A stretch of 33,673 nucleotides of DNA, taken from positions 1 through 33,673 of the forward strand of contig JAZOVJ010000001.1 of assembly GCA_045658645.1 (NCBI GenBank). Reading direction: 5' to 3'. A program made the translations under genes and the position numbers. Shown here in pieces: positions 14,607 to 22,855 of this stretch (position 1 is its first letter; every line of letters starts with the position of its first letter). The notes beneath the pieces are model-generated. The model was not told the origin of the DNA. It was given only the letters and a program-made list of their open reading frames with translations, and did no database searches. This DNA comes from UBA1738 sp045658645. GTDB lineage: Bacteria > Bacillota > Clostridia > UBA1381.

Positions 14607-16022
14607 ATGGCAGAATATATAGAAAAAGCGGAGATAGAAAGGCAAAAAGCCTATCTTTTGAAGCTAAAGGAACAAAGCAATAATTTTGCTATTAAAAACG
14701 GCAGAAAGCCTCGTGCCAATACAGAAACCTACGGCTGTCAGCAGAATGAGAATGACACCGAGCGTATTCGTGGAATTTTAGATACTGCGGGCTATGAATT
14801 TGTGGACAGAGCAGAGGATGCTGACCTTGTTATATATAACACCTGTGCCGTTCGTGAAAATGCGGAAGACAGAGTTTACGGAAGGCTTGGAATTTTAAAG
14901 CATATAAAGGAATCAAAGCCGGAGCTTACTATCGCACTTTGCGGTTGTATGGTACAGCAGGAGCATATCGTGGAGCGGATTAAGAAGGTGCATCGCCATG
15001 TGGACCTTATTTTCGGAACACACGCTCTTTATAAGCTTCCTGAGCTTTTGTATAATACACTTTGCGACAAGAAAATGGTTATTGATACCGAAAATTCTGA
15101 CGGCAAAATCTTTGAGGATATGCCGATTTTAAGGCAAGACAGCGTAAAGGCGTGGGTAAGCATAATGTATGGCTGCAATAACTTCTGTTCGTACTGCATT
15201 GTGCCTTATGTGCGAGGCAGAGAACGCAGCCGAAAGCCTGAAATGATACTTGATGAAATAAAAAGCCTTGTTAAAAATGGAGTTAGCGAAATCTGTCTTC
15301 TGGGGCAGAACGTAAACTCCTACGGCAAGGACCTTGCGGAAAATATTGACTTTTCCGACCTTTTGAAAATGGTTAACGATATCGAGGGTGTCAGAAGAAT
15401 AAGATTTATGACATCGCACCCAAAGGATTTCGGGGACAAGCTTATTGACGCAATGGCAACCTGTGAAAAGGTATGTCATCAGCTTCATCTTCCGTTTCAG
15501 GCAGGTAACGACAGAGTTCTTGCCGAAATGAACAGAAAGTATACCAAGGAAGAATATCTTGAGAAAATCCGCAAGGTAAAGGAGAGAATCCCTGATATTT
15601 CTTTGTCAACAGACATAATCGTGGGATTTCCTACCGAAACCAATGAGGAATTTTTGGATACCCTTGATGTTTTAAGAAAAGCAGAGTTTGACAGTGTATT
15701 CTCATTTATCTACTCAAAACGAGAAGGAACACCGGCAGCAAAGCTTGATTTTGTGCTTACTGAAGAAGAAATCAAAAAGAATTTCGACAAGCTTTTGGAA
15801 GTGCAGAACGAGATTTCCAAACGGAAGAACGATGCTTATTTAGGGAAGGTGTTTGAGGTTTTGGTGGACGGCGTCAGCAAAAATAATGACGAGATGCTGT
15901 CGGGCAGAACAGACACAGCAAAAATTGTCAATTTCAAAGGCGATAAGAGCCTTTGCGGTAAATATGTAAAAGTAAAAATTACCGAGGCACATACATGGAG
16001 TTTAAATGGTGAGATAGTATAG
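14607..16022 (+). CDS. miaB: tRNA-2-methylthio-N6-dimethylallyladenosine synthase
   Basis: MiaB adds the methylthio group to i6A37 in tRNAs reading U-starting codons, using two [4Fe-4S] clusters. In the 471-aa protein the N-terminal methylthiotransferase domain has its auxiliary cluster cysteines near 44, 80 and 114. The radical-SAM motif is C190, C194, C197 in the GCNNFCSYC segment, followed by PYVRGRERSR, and a TRAM domain closes the protein. The GGAGGG at 14597-14602 sets the start at ATG 14607, although the frame is open upstream. miaA, which makes its substrate, lies 5 kb downstream in the same orientation. Confidence 0.97.
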   Translation: MAEYIEKAEIERQKAYLLKLKEQSNNFAIKNGRKPRANTETYGCQQNENDTERIRGILDTAGYEFVDRAEDADLVIYNTCAVRENAEDRVYGRLGILKHIKESKPELTIALCGCMVQQEHIVERIKKVHRHVDLIFGTHALYKLPELLYNTLCDKKMVIDTENSDGKIFEDMPILRQDSVKAWVSIMYGCNNFCSYCIVPYVRGRERSRKPEMILDEIKSLVKNGVSEICLLGQNVNSYGKDLAENIDFSDLLKMVNDIEGVRRIRFMTSHPKDFGDKLIDAMATCEKVCHQLHLPFQAGNDRVLAEMNRKYTKEEYLEKIRKVKERIPDISLSTDIIVGFPTETNEEFLDTLDVLRKAEFDSVFSFIYSKREGTPAAKLDFVLTEEEIKKNFDKLLEVQNEISKRKNDAYLGKVFEVLVDGVSKNNDEMLSGRTDTAKIVNFKGDKSLCGKYVKVKITEAHTWSLNGEIV

Positions 16023-16038
16023 AAAGGAAAGAACTAAA

Positions 16039-16419
16039 ATGACAGTTATTGAAAAAGCAAATGAATTAGGACAGTTAATCCGTGAATGCCCTGAAATGAA
16101 GGCATTAACAGAAGCGGAAGAAAAACAGGCAAAGGACGAGAGCGCACAGGAGCTTATAAAGGAATTTAACCTGAAAAGAATGAATCTTGCACGTGATATG
16201 CAGGAGGGCAAGCTTACGCAGGAAGAAGCAATTAAAAAGAACAACGATGCTTTTTCTGAAATGGTTGAAAAGTCAGAGTCTATTAAGGCTTATGTTGAAG
16301 CGAAGAAGAAGTTTGACAATCTCTTAAACGGAGTAAACAATATTATCAACCTATATATTACAGGCGAGCAGGCAGGCGGATGCACACACGACTGTCATTC
16401 TTGCAGCGGTTGTCACTAA
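16039..16419 (+). CDS. YlbF/YmcA-family protein with Cys-rich tail
   Basis: The 126-aa helical protein is of the Com_YlbF family (PF06133). In Bacillus the members RicA(YmcA)-RicF(YlbF)-RicT(YaaT) form a complex that binds [4Fe-4S] clusters, modulates Spo0A phosphorylation and helps RNase Y process transcripts. Here the last 13 residues hold four cysteines (GCTHDCHSCSGCH), good cluster or metal ligands. It follows miaB by 16 bp; in Bacillus ymcA is also directly downstream of miaB, so the linkage is conserved. Which Ric protein it corresponds to is not clear. Confidence 0.85.
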   Translation: MTVIEKANELGQLIRECPEMKALTEAEEKQAKDESAQELIKEFNLKRMNLARDMQEGKLTQEEAIKKNNDAFSEMVEKSESIKAYVEAKKKFDNLLNGVNNIINLYITGEQAGGCTHDCHSCSGCH

Positions 16420-16425
16420 TAAATG

Positions 16426-16458
16426 CGGTATGTTGATTTAAAATTAACATACCGTTTT
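16426..16458 (+). terminator. Hairpin between the ylbF-family gene and mutS, weak terminator
   Basis: A 9-bp perfect stem CGGTATGTT/AACATACCG (16426-16434 and 16446-16454), extended inside by further A-T pairs, is followed by only four T residues. It may stop part of the transcription from miaB. Confidence 0.55.
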
Positions 16459-16487
16459 CCAAAAACGAAAGAACAGGAGAAAATTTT

Positions 16488-19034
16488 ATGCAGGACAAGA
16501 AAATGTCGCCGATGATGCTTCGGTATTTACAGACAAAGGAAGAATACCCTGATTGCATCTTGTTTTACAGGCTTGGTGACTTTTACGAAATGTTTTTCGA
16601 TGACGCTATAACCGCATCCCGTGAACTTGAGCTTACGCTGACAGGAAAAAGCTGCGGACTTGAAGAACGTGCGCCAATGTGCGGCGTTCCGTTCCATTCA
16701 GCAAGTGTATATGTTCAAAGGCTGGTTTCAAAGGGATATAAGGTGGCGATTTGTGAACAGCTGAGCGACCCGAATGAAAGTAAGGGTCTTGTTGAGCGTG
16801 GAGTTGTGCGTGTTGTTACCGCAGGAACTTTAACTGACGAAAATATGCTGGACGAGAAGAAGAACAACTACCTTTGCATAATTTATAAGAATGACGGATT
16901 CGGCATTTCTTTTTGCGACATTTCAACAGGCGAAGTTTTTGTAACCGAAACGGCTTTAAAGCAAGAGGCAATAAATGAAATCGTGCGCTATCTTCCGAGC
17001 GAAATCGTGCTTAACAAAAGCGCAAAGGATAGCGGAGTTACAGAAGGCTTTGACGTCAGCATAAGCGAATATGACGAAAATTATTTTATGGCGGATAATG
17101 CTAAAATTTCTGCACAGTTCAAGGCGGTGCCTGAACTTTCAAAAGAGCAGAAGTGTGCGGTCTTCGGGATGATTAAGTATCTTGAGCATACACAAAAAGG
17201 CCGTGTTTCTTATGTTGACACCCTTACGGTTTACGGCGCAAAAGAGTATATGGATATTGACTCTGCAACAAGACGAAACCTTGAAATTACCGAAACAATG
17301 CGAGATAAAGCAAGACGCGGCTCGCTTCTGGGCATTTTAGACAGAACAAAGACCTCTATGGGTGCGAGAAAGTTAAAGCAATGGCTTGAAAAACCGCTGA
17401 TTAATCCAATCGAAATCAATAAACGTCTTTATTCGGTGGAGGAGCTTACAAAAAATATAATGGCTTGTGACGAGCTTCGTGAGATTTTGTCAGGCATTTA
17501 TGATATGTCCCGAATTATGAGCCGTATTTCTTTGAATTCGGCATCTCCAAGGGATATGGTGGCACTAAAGGCATCACTTTTAAAACTGCCCGAACTGAAC
17601 TGTACCTTATCGAAGTTATCATCACCGCTACTTTCAGAGCTTAATAAAAACTTTGATATTATGAGCGATATTGCCGAGCTTTTGGATAGTGCCATTTCAG
17701 ATGATGCACCGATTTCTTTAAAGGACGGATACGTTATTAAGGGCGGATACTCGGGCGAGCTTGACGAATTAAGGCTTTTAACCAAAAACGGCAAGGAATG
17801 GATATTGTCTGCAGAGGCAGACGAGCGAGAGCGTACCGGTATCAAGACCTTAAAAATAGGCTACAACAAAATTTTCGGCTACTATATTGAAGTTACAAAG
17901 TTGAACTCCGATATGGTGCCGGACTACTATATAAGAAAGCAGACCCTTGTAAATGCAGAGCGATACATAACGCCGCAGCTTAAAGAAATGGAAAACAAGG
18001 TGCTTTCAGCATCAGAACAGTTTATAGCGTTGGAAAGCCGGCTGTTTGAGGAGATAAGAGGCAAGGTGGTAGACCAGATGGACAGACTAAAATCGGTCTG
18101 CGAGGTTATTTCCACCGTTGACTGTATCTGTTCGCTTTCACAGGTTGCCTTTAAAAACGGCTATGTTATGCCGGAAATTACAGGCGGAGGAGAGCTTATC
18201 ATAAAGGACGGCAGACACCCTGTTGTTGAGAAGATGCTGAAGAACAGTATTTTTGTGCCGAACGATACCGAGCTTGATAAAAAGGAAAACCGTGAACTTA
18301 TCATAACAGGTCCGAATATGGCAGGTAAGTCCACATATATGCGACAGGTGGCGCTGATTACACTTATGGCACAGGTGGGAAGTTTCGTTCCTGCAAGATA
18401 TGCCAAAATCGGCGTGGTTGACAAGATATTTACACGAGTTGGAGCATCTGACGATATAGCACAAGGGCAGAGTACATTTATGCTTGAAATGGTGGAGGTA
18501 GCAAATATTTTGAAGAATGCCACCGCCGATTCCCTTGTTATTTTAGACGAAATCGGCAGAGGAACATCCACCTTTGACGGACTTTCAATCGCCTGGGCGG
18601 TAAGCGAGTATATGGCAAACAAAATAGGCGCAAAAACTCTGTTTGCAACACACTATCACGAGCTTACACAGCTTGAGGACACAATTTTCGGCGTCAAAAA
18701 CTATTCCGTAGCAGTTAAAAAACACGGAGATGACATAACATTTTTGAGAAAAATCGTACGTGGCGGAACGGATGACAGCTTTGGTATAGAGGTTTCCGCA
18801 TTGGCAGGCGTTCCGAAGCCTGTTGTGAACCGTGCAAAAGAAATCCTGAAGCAAATTGAATCAGGCGGAGTTGAAATGCCTGAAAAAGTGCAGAAAACTG
18901 ATACACAAATAGACATTTTTGACGGCGTTGCAAACGAAATTTTTGAAGAACTCAAACGAATGGACGTAACAACATATACGCCGATTGAGGCGCTTAACAA
19001 ACTTTACGAGCTTGCAAATCGTGCAAAGGAGTAA
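16488..19034 (+). CDS. mutS: DNA mismatch repair protein MutS
   Basis: MutS recognises mismatches and small loops and recruits MutL. The 848-aa protein is standard length for MutS1. The mismatch-reading Phe and Glu are in RLGDFYEMFFDD near residues 25-35, the connector and lever domains follow, and the ATPase has Walker A GPNMAGKST near 608 and DEIGRGTSTFDG near 687. The DELRLL clamp segment and a C-terminal tail are present. An AGGAG site precedes ATG 16488. mutL follows 21 bp later, forming a mutSL operon. Confidence 0.98.
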   Translation: MQDKKMSPMMLRYLQTKEEYPDCILFYRLGDFYEMFFDDAITASRELELTLTGKSCGLEERAPMCGVPFHSASVYVQRLVSKGYKVAICEQLSDPNESKGLVERGVVRVVTAGTLTDENMLDEKKNNYLCIIYKNDGFGISFCDISTGEVFVTETALKQEAINEIVRYLPSEIVLNKSAKDSGVTEGFDVSISEYDENYFMADNAKISAQFKAVPELSKEQKCAVFGMIKYLEHTQKGRVSYVDTLTVYGAKEYMDIDSATRRNLEITETMRDKARRGSLLGILDRTKTSMGARKLKQWLEKPLINPIEINKRLYSVEELTKNIMACDELREILSGIYDMSRIMSRISLNSASPRDMVALKASLLKLPELNCTLSKLSSPLLSELNKNFDIMSDIAELLDSAISDDAPISLKDGYVIKGGYSGELDELRLLTKNGKEWILSAEADERERTGIKTLKIGYNKIFGYYIEVTKLNSDMVPDYYIRKQTLVNAERYITPQLKEMENKVLSASEQFIALESRLFEEIRGKVVDQMDRLKSVCEVISTVDCICSLSQVAFKNGYVMPEITGGGELIIKDGRHPVVEKMLKNSIFVPNDTELDKKENRELIITGPNMAGKSTYMRQVALITLMAQVGSFVPARYAKIGVVDKIFTRVGASDDIAQGQSTFMLEMVEVANILKNATADSLVILDEIGRGTSTFDGLSIAWAVSEYMANKIGAKTLFATHYHELTQLEDTIFGVKNYSVAVKKHGDDITFLRKIVRGGTDDSFGIEVSALAGVPKPVVNRAKEILKQIESGGVEMPEKVQKTDTQIDIFDGVANEIFEELKRMDVTTYTPIEALNKLYELANRAKE

Positions 19035-19055
19035 AATAGAAAGGAAGCCTGTAAT

Positions 19056-21071
19056 ATGGGAAAAATCAACGTACTTCCTACCCACATTTCAGATAAAATT
19101 GCCGCGGGTGAAGTGGTGGAACGCCCTGCATCTGTGGTTAAGGAGCTTGTGGAAAACGCAATAGACGCAGGTTCAACCATTATTGACATCGAAATCAAAA
19201 AGGGCGGTATTACATATATCCGTGTGACTGATAATGGGTCAGGTATGTCAAGAGAGGATGCAAAGGTTGCGTTTTTTCGCCATGCAACAAGTAAAATAAA
19301 GACAGAGGCTGACCTTGATGCCATATACACTCTTGGTTTTCGTGGCGAGGCACTTTCAAGTATAGGCGCTGTTTCAAGAACGGAGCTTATAACCAAGCGG
19401 GAAGAGGACGAGGTCGGAACTTTAGTAAGAATTTCCGGCGGTGTTATTGAGGAATGCAGTGATGTTGGCGTCCCGAACGGGACAACAATGGCAGTTAACA
19501 ACCTTTTTTATAACACGCCCGCAAGAATGAATTTCCTGAAAAAAGACGCAACAGAAGCGGCGGCTGTTACCGATATGGTGGAGCGGTTTATTTTGTCGCA
19601 CCCTGAAATTTCGTTCAGGTACACAGTTGATGGTAAGGAAAAGTATTTCACTGCAGGCGATAACAACCTGATAAGCAGTATCTATGCGGTTTACGGCAAA
19701 AACTATGCCAATTCCGTGATTTTGGTAGACGAAGAGACGAGTTTTGGCAGAATTTTTGGTGCAATCGGCAAGGGCGATGCTGCAAGGCCTAATAAAAATT
19801 ACCAGAGCTTCTTTGTCAACAAAAGATATATCAAGAGTTTAAGAATGAGCGCAACCTTGGGTAATGCCTATAAAAACCAGATTATGATAGGCAAGTATCC
19901 GATGGCGATTTTAAATATTGAAATTGACCCCAAATTCACCGATATAAATGTGCATCCAACAAAGCTTGAGGTAAAATTCTCAAAGGAAGACGAGGTTATG
20001 GGGGCCATTTATCACGCTGTCCAGAATGCACTTTATGCAATTCCAAACGTGCCCAAAATTGAGCATAAGCAAGCTGTAAAAACCGAGTTTTTGCGTGATA
20101 TAATAACTACAAAGAGTCAAATTGAAATAACCGCCGAGCCTGAAAAGAAGCCGGCTTTTGAAGAAAACAAAATTGCACAAGAAAAGCCAAAGCAACAGGC
20201 GAAGCCGCAATGGGAGACAAAAAGTGTTCCTTATGAAGATGCGAAGGAAGAGAAAAAAGAGGATAGCTATGCTCTTTTGAACAGTAAGGAATATTTTGTA
20301 AAAAAGCAAAGCGAAACGGCAGACGTGGACACAAAAGTCACAACCAAGCTGCAGATGGTTGCGGAAGATTTGTCGGATAATAAAAAAGTTGAAAATATAG
20401 CAGAACCGGTGAAACTTTATAAAACTGAAGAGCCGGAGGTCATAAGAATAGAAGAGCTTGCTCAAAACGTAACAAATAAGTGGGGATTTTCGCAGGATAA
20501 CGTGCGTGTTATCGGTCAGATTTTCGGCACATATATCCTTGCGCAGTCGGGTGATACTATGATAATAGCCGACCAGCACGCAGCACATGAGCGATTGAAG
20601 TATGAAGAGCTGAAAAAGGAGCTTTTGAAAAAGGAAGTAACATCACAGATGCTTTTGCTGCCTGTTGCGGTTGAACTTTCTTCTATGGAATATGTGACGT
20701 TTGCGGAAAATCAGGAAAATTTTGCGCAAATGGGCTTTGAAATAGATGATTTTGGCGGAAACACAATCCTGATTCGTGCTACACCAGAGCCGTTGCCGGA
20801 AGACGAATTGAAAAATCTTGTGATAGAGCTTATTGACAGATTTTCAAATAAGCATCAGGGACTGCTGACCGAAAAAATGGAGCGTGCGCTATACACCATC
20901 GCTTGTAAGGCGGCGGTGAAGGCCAACCACTCGTATAGCATAAAAGAGCTTGAAACCCTGCTTTTTGCGGTTCTGGACCTTGAAAACATAAATACCTGCC
21001 CTCACGGACGCCCGATAATAATAACTATGACCAAGAAAGAACTTGAAAAGGAATTTAAGAGGATAGTATGA
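19056..21071 (+). CDS. mutL: DNA mismatch repair protein MutL, endonuclease type
   Basis: The 671-aa protein has the GHKL ATPase motifs ENAIDAGST, DNGSGM and TLGFRGEALSSI, then a charged Lys/Glu/Gln-rich linker (about residues 345-450), then the C-terminal dimerisation domain. That domain contains the DQHAAHERLKYE metal-binding motif near residue 506 and ACKAAVKANH and CPHGRP further on. This is the nicking-endonuclease type of MutL found in bacteria without MutH. The 4-bp overlap with miaA (ATGA) implies coupled translation. Confidence 0.98.
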   Translation: MGKINVLPTHISDKIAAGEVVERPASVVKELVENAIDAGSTIIDIEIKKGGITYIRVTDNGSGMSREDAKVAFFRHATSKIKTEADLDAIYTLGFRGEALSSIGAVSRTELITKREEDEVGTLVRISGGVIEECSDVGVPNGTTMAVNNLFYNTPARMNFLKKDATEAAAVTDMVERFILSHPEISFRYTVDGKEKYFTAGDNNLISSIYAVYGKNYANSVILVDEETSFGRIFGAIGKGDAARPNKNYQSFFVNKRYIKSLRMSATLGNAYKNQIMIGKYPMAILNIEIDPKFTDINVHPTKLEVKFSKEDEVMGAIYHAVQNALYAIPNVPKIEHKQAVKTEFLRDIITTKSQIEITAEPEKKPAFEENKIAQEKPKQQAKPQWETKSVPYEDAKEEKKEDSYALLNSKEYFVKKQSETADVDTKVTTKLQMVAEDLSDNKKVENIAEPVKLYKTEEPEVIRIEELAQNVTNKWGFSQDNVRVIGQIFGTYILAQSGDTMIIADQHAAHERLKYEELKKELLKKEVTSQMLLLPVAVELSSMEYVTFAENQENFAQMGFEIDDFGGNTILIRATPEPLPEDELKNLVIELIDRFSNKHQGLLTEKMERALYTIACKAAVKANHSYSIKELETLLFAVLDLENINTCPHGRPIIITMTKKELEKEFKRIV

Positions 21072-21988
21072 GAAAGATACCGTTAATTGTTATTGCAGGT
21101 CCTACTGCCTCGGGGAAAACGGCGCTTTCGGTTGATGTGGCAAAGGCTGTGGGCGGCGAAATTGTTTCGGCGGACAGTATGCAGATTTACAAGTATATGA
21201 ATATAGGAACAGCAAAGCCGACAGATGCGGAAAAAAAGGGAATACCGCATCATATGATGGATTTTTTAGAGCCTACCGTAAACTTCTCTGTTGCGGACTA
21301 CTGCCAGATGGCAGGTGAAATTATCCGCGATATTTATGAGCGTGGTAAGATGCCTGTAATGGTAGGCGGAACGGGGCTTTATATTGATTCTTTAGTCAAC
21401 GGAGTGGACTTTGGAGAAGAGCAGGGCGATGAAAAAATCCGTGAAGAACTGGCGGAGCTTGCGGAAAAAGAGGGGAATGAGGCTGTTCATAAAATTCTGG
21501 AGGAAATCGACCCGGAAACTGCGGGGAAGTACCACCCGAATAACTTAAGGCGGATTATCCGTGCCATTGAGGTTTATAAAACACAAGGCAAGACGGTTTC
21601 TGAAAAGGAAAAGGAAGAAAAGAACTCGCCATATGACACTTTATATTTCTGCATTGACTGGGACAGAAGTGTGCTTTATGACAGAATAAACAGACGTGTT
21701 GATATTATGGTGGAAGATGGCTTGATAGAAGAGGTCAAGGACCTTTTAAATCGTGATATTGACCCGAAGAGTACTGCAATGCAAAGCATTGGCTACAAGG
21801 AGTTTTATGGGTATCTGAAGGGCGAAATCACTTTGGAGGAAGCGCTTGATACTGTAAAGCAAAGCTCACGCCGCTATGCAAAGCGTCAGCTTACCTGGTT
21901 TAAAAGAAATAAGGACATACATTGGCTGAATCCGGAGAATGCCTTTGATGAGGCGATGGGTGTTATAAGGGAAAAATTTAGCATATAA
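21068..21988 (+). CDS. miaA: tRNA dimethylallyltransferase
   Basis: MiaA transfers a dimethylallyl group to A37 of tRNAs reading UNN codons, the first step before MiaB. The 306-aa protein has the P-loop GPTASGKT at residues 11-18, SADSMQIY, the MVGGTGLYIDSL segment and the C-terminal RRYAKRQLTWFKR typical of the family. It overlaps mutL by 4 bp. hfq, which often follows miaA, is not here; a strong terminator comes next. Confidence 0.98.
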   Translation: MRKIPLIVIAGPTASGKTALSVDVAKAVGGEIVSADSMQIYKYMNIGTAKPTDAEKKGIPHHMMDFLEPTVNFSVADYCQMAGEIIRDIYERGKMPVMVGGTGLYIDSLVNGVDFGEEQGDEKIREELAELAEKEGNEAVHKILEEIDPETAGKYHPNNLRRIIRAIEVYKTQGKTVSEKEKEEKNSPYDTLYFCIDWDRSVLYDRINRRVDIMVEDGLIEEVKDLLNRDIDPKSTAMQSIGYKEFYGYLKGEITLEEALDTVKQSSRRYAKRQLTWFKRNKDIHWLNPENAFDEAMGVIREKFSI

Positions 21989-22018
21989 AAAGATACGCAC
22001 AATCTGCGTATCTTTTTT
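21987..22018 (+). terminator. Terminator of the mutS-mutL-miaA operon
   Basis: A 13-bp perfect stem (21987-21999 with 22005-22017) with a 5-nt loop and a T-run, overlapping the miaA stop. Confidence 0.92.
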
Positions 22019-22090
22019 GGTAAAGAAATTGTATTAAGCGAAATATCAACTCTGTTAATGTGAAACAATCTACTTCGTAAATTGTGAAAT

Positions 22091-22202
22091 AGAAAGCAGT
22101 CGCTTTCTGGTGGGAGAGGATGGATTCGCTTTTCTGCGGAAAAGCCGGTTCGCAGCTCTTTCGTGCCACCGGCACGAAATTCACTACTGCTCACTTCGAA
22201 TC
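22091..22202. repeat. tRNA-Tyr 3'-end duplicate with attached palindromes
   Basis: Positions 22108-22128 repeat, base for base, the last 21 nt of the tRNA-Tyr gene (22260-22280), including the encoded CCA, the acceptor strand and part of the T-arm. It is flanked on the left by a perfect AGAAAGC/GCTTTCT hairpin (22091-22108). On the right come GC-rich palindromic sequence (GTGCC-ACC-GGCAC, 22159-22169) and CGAATCC, the inverse of the GGATTCG in the duplicate. No tRNA can form. It looks like a target-site copy or a small repeat that carries a tRNA end. Confidence 0.6.
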
Positions 22203-22220
22203 CGCTCTGATTCTGACATA

Positions 22221-22260
22221 AAAATAATAGATACAACATAAATGTCGTATCTATTATTTT
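22221..22260 (-). terminator. Terminator of the tRNA operon
   Basis: An 18-bp stem with one G-T pair (22221-22238 with 22243-22260) and a 4-nt loop, directly after tRNA-Tyr. The T-rich arm ends the transcript on the minus strand. Confidence 0.8.
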
Positions 22261-22344
22261 GGTGGGAGAGGATGGATTCGAACCATCGAAGTCGTAGACA
22301 ACAGATTTACAGTCTGCCCCCTTTGGCCACTCGGGAACTCTCCC
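22260..22344 (-). tRNA. tRNA-Tyr(GTA)
   Basis: An 85-nt class II tRNA with a long variable arm, anticodon GTA (plus-strand TAC at 22308-22310), a GGGAGAG/CTCTCCC acceptor stem and encoded CCA. Last gene of the operon. Confidence 0.95.
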
Positions 22345-22377
22345 ATATATAAGGGCAAGCAATGTGCTTGCCCTGTT

Positions 22378-22453
22378 TGGAGCTGGTGATGGGACTCGAA
22401 CCCGCGACCTGCTGATTACAAATCAGCTGCTCTACCAATTGAGCTACACCAGC
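22378..22453 (-). tRNA. tRNA-Thr(TGT)
   Basis: A 76-nt cloverleaf with encoded CCA, acceptor stem GCTGGTG/CACCAGC and anticodon TGT in the loop TTTGTAA. Confidence 0.95.
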
Positions 22454-22458
22454 GTGTT

Positions 22459-22534
22459 TGGTGGGAGTAACAGGGCTCGAACCTGTGACATCCTGCTTGT
22501 AAGGCAGACGCTCTCCCAGCTGAGCTATACTCCC
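22459..22534 (-). tRNA. tRNA-Val(TAC)
   Basis: A 76-nt cloverleaf with encoded CCA, acceptor stem GGGAGTA/TACTCCC and anticodon loop CTTACAA (anticodon TAC). Confidence 0.95.
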
Positions 22535-22550
22535 ATTTCTTAAAAAAGTC

Positions 22551-22627
22551 TGGTCGGGATGACAGGATTCGAACCTGCGGCCCTCTGGTCCCAAACCAGA
22601 TGCGCTACCAAACTGCGCTACATCCCG
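22551..22627 (-). tRNA. tRNA-Pro(TGG)
   Basis: A 77-nt cloverleaf with encoded CCA, acceptor stem CGGGATG/CATCCCG and anticodon TGG in TTTGGGA. First gene of the operon. Confidence 0.95.
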
Positions 22628-22666
22628 ATTCCTCGGTATCACCGACATACTGTCAGCGACCCATAT

Positions 22667-22695
22667 ATAATAACACATCATAATACATAAGTCAA
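22667..22695 (-). promoter_or_regulatory. Promoter of the tRNA operon
   Basis: Minus strand: TTGACT (22695-22690), a 17-bp spacer and TATTAT (22672-22667), 40 bp upstream of tRNA-Pro. Confidence 0.7.
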
Positions 22696-22800
22696 TAGCG
22701 GAAAAACGACATTTAATTTAATTTACATTGAAAATACTTTATTTTACTTTAAAATACTTCAAATTCCTATATTTTTTATTTTTTTTACGAAGTTTTTTTG

Positions 22801-22829
22801 TTGACGAAACACCGCAAATATTATATAAT
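22801..22829 (+). promoter_or_regulatory. Sigma-A promoter of hydE
   Basis: TTGACG (22801-22806), a 17-bp spacer and TATAAT (22824-22829). The leader would be only about 20 nt. Confidence 0.7.
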
Positions 22830-22855
22830 ATTTATAAGTGAGGTAGCTATAAAAT

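Noticed and set aside
19980..20588. 202-codon minus-strand open frame inside mutL
   Set aside because: Composition is a reflection of the Lys/Glu-rich mutL linker on the other strand; no start signal.
21886..22681. Minus-strand open frames of 158 and 124 codons across the tRNA cluster
   Set aside because: They run through four tRNA genes and are typical false ORFs over structural RNA.
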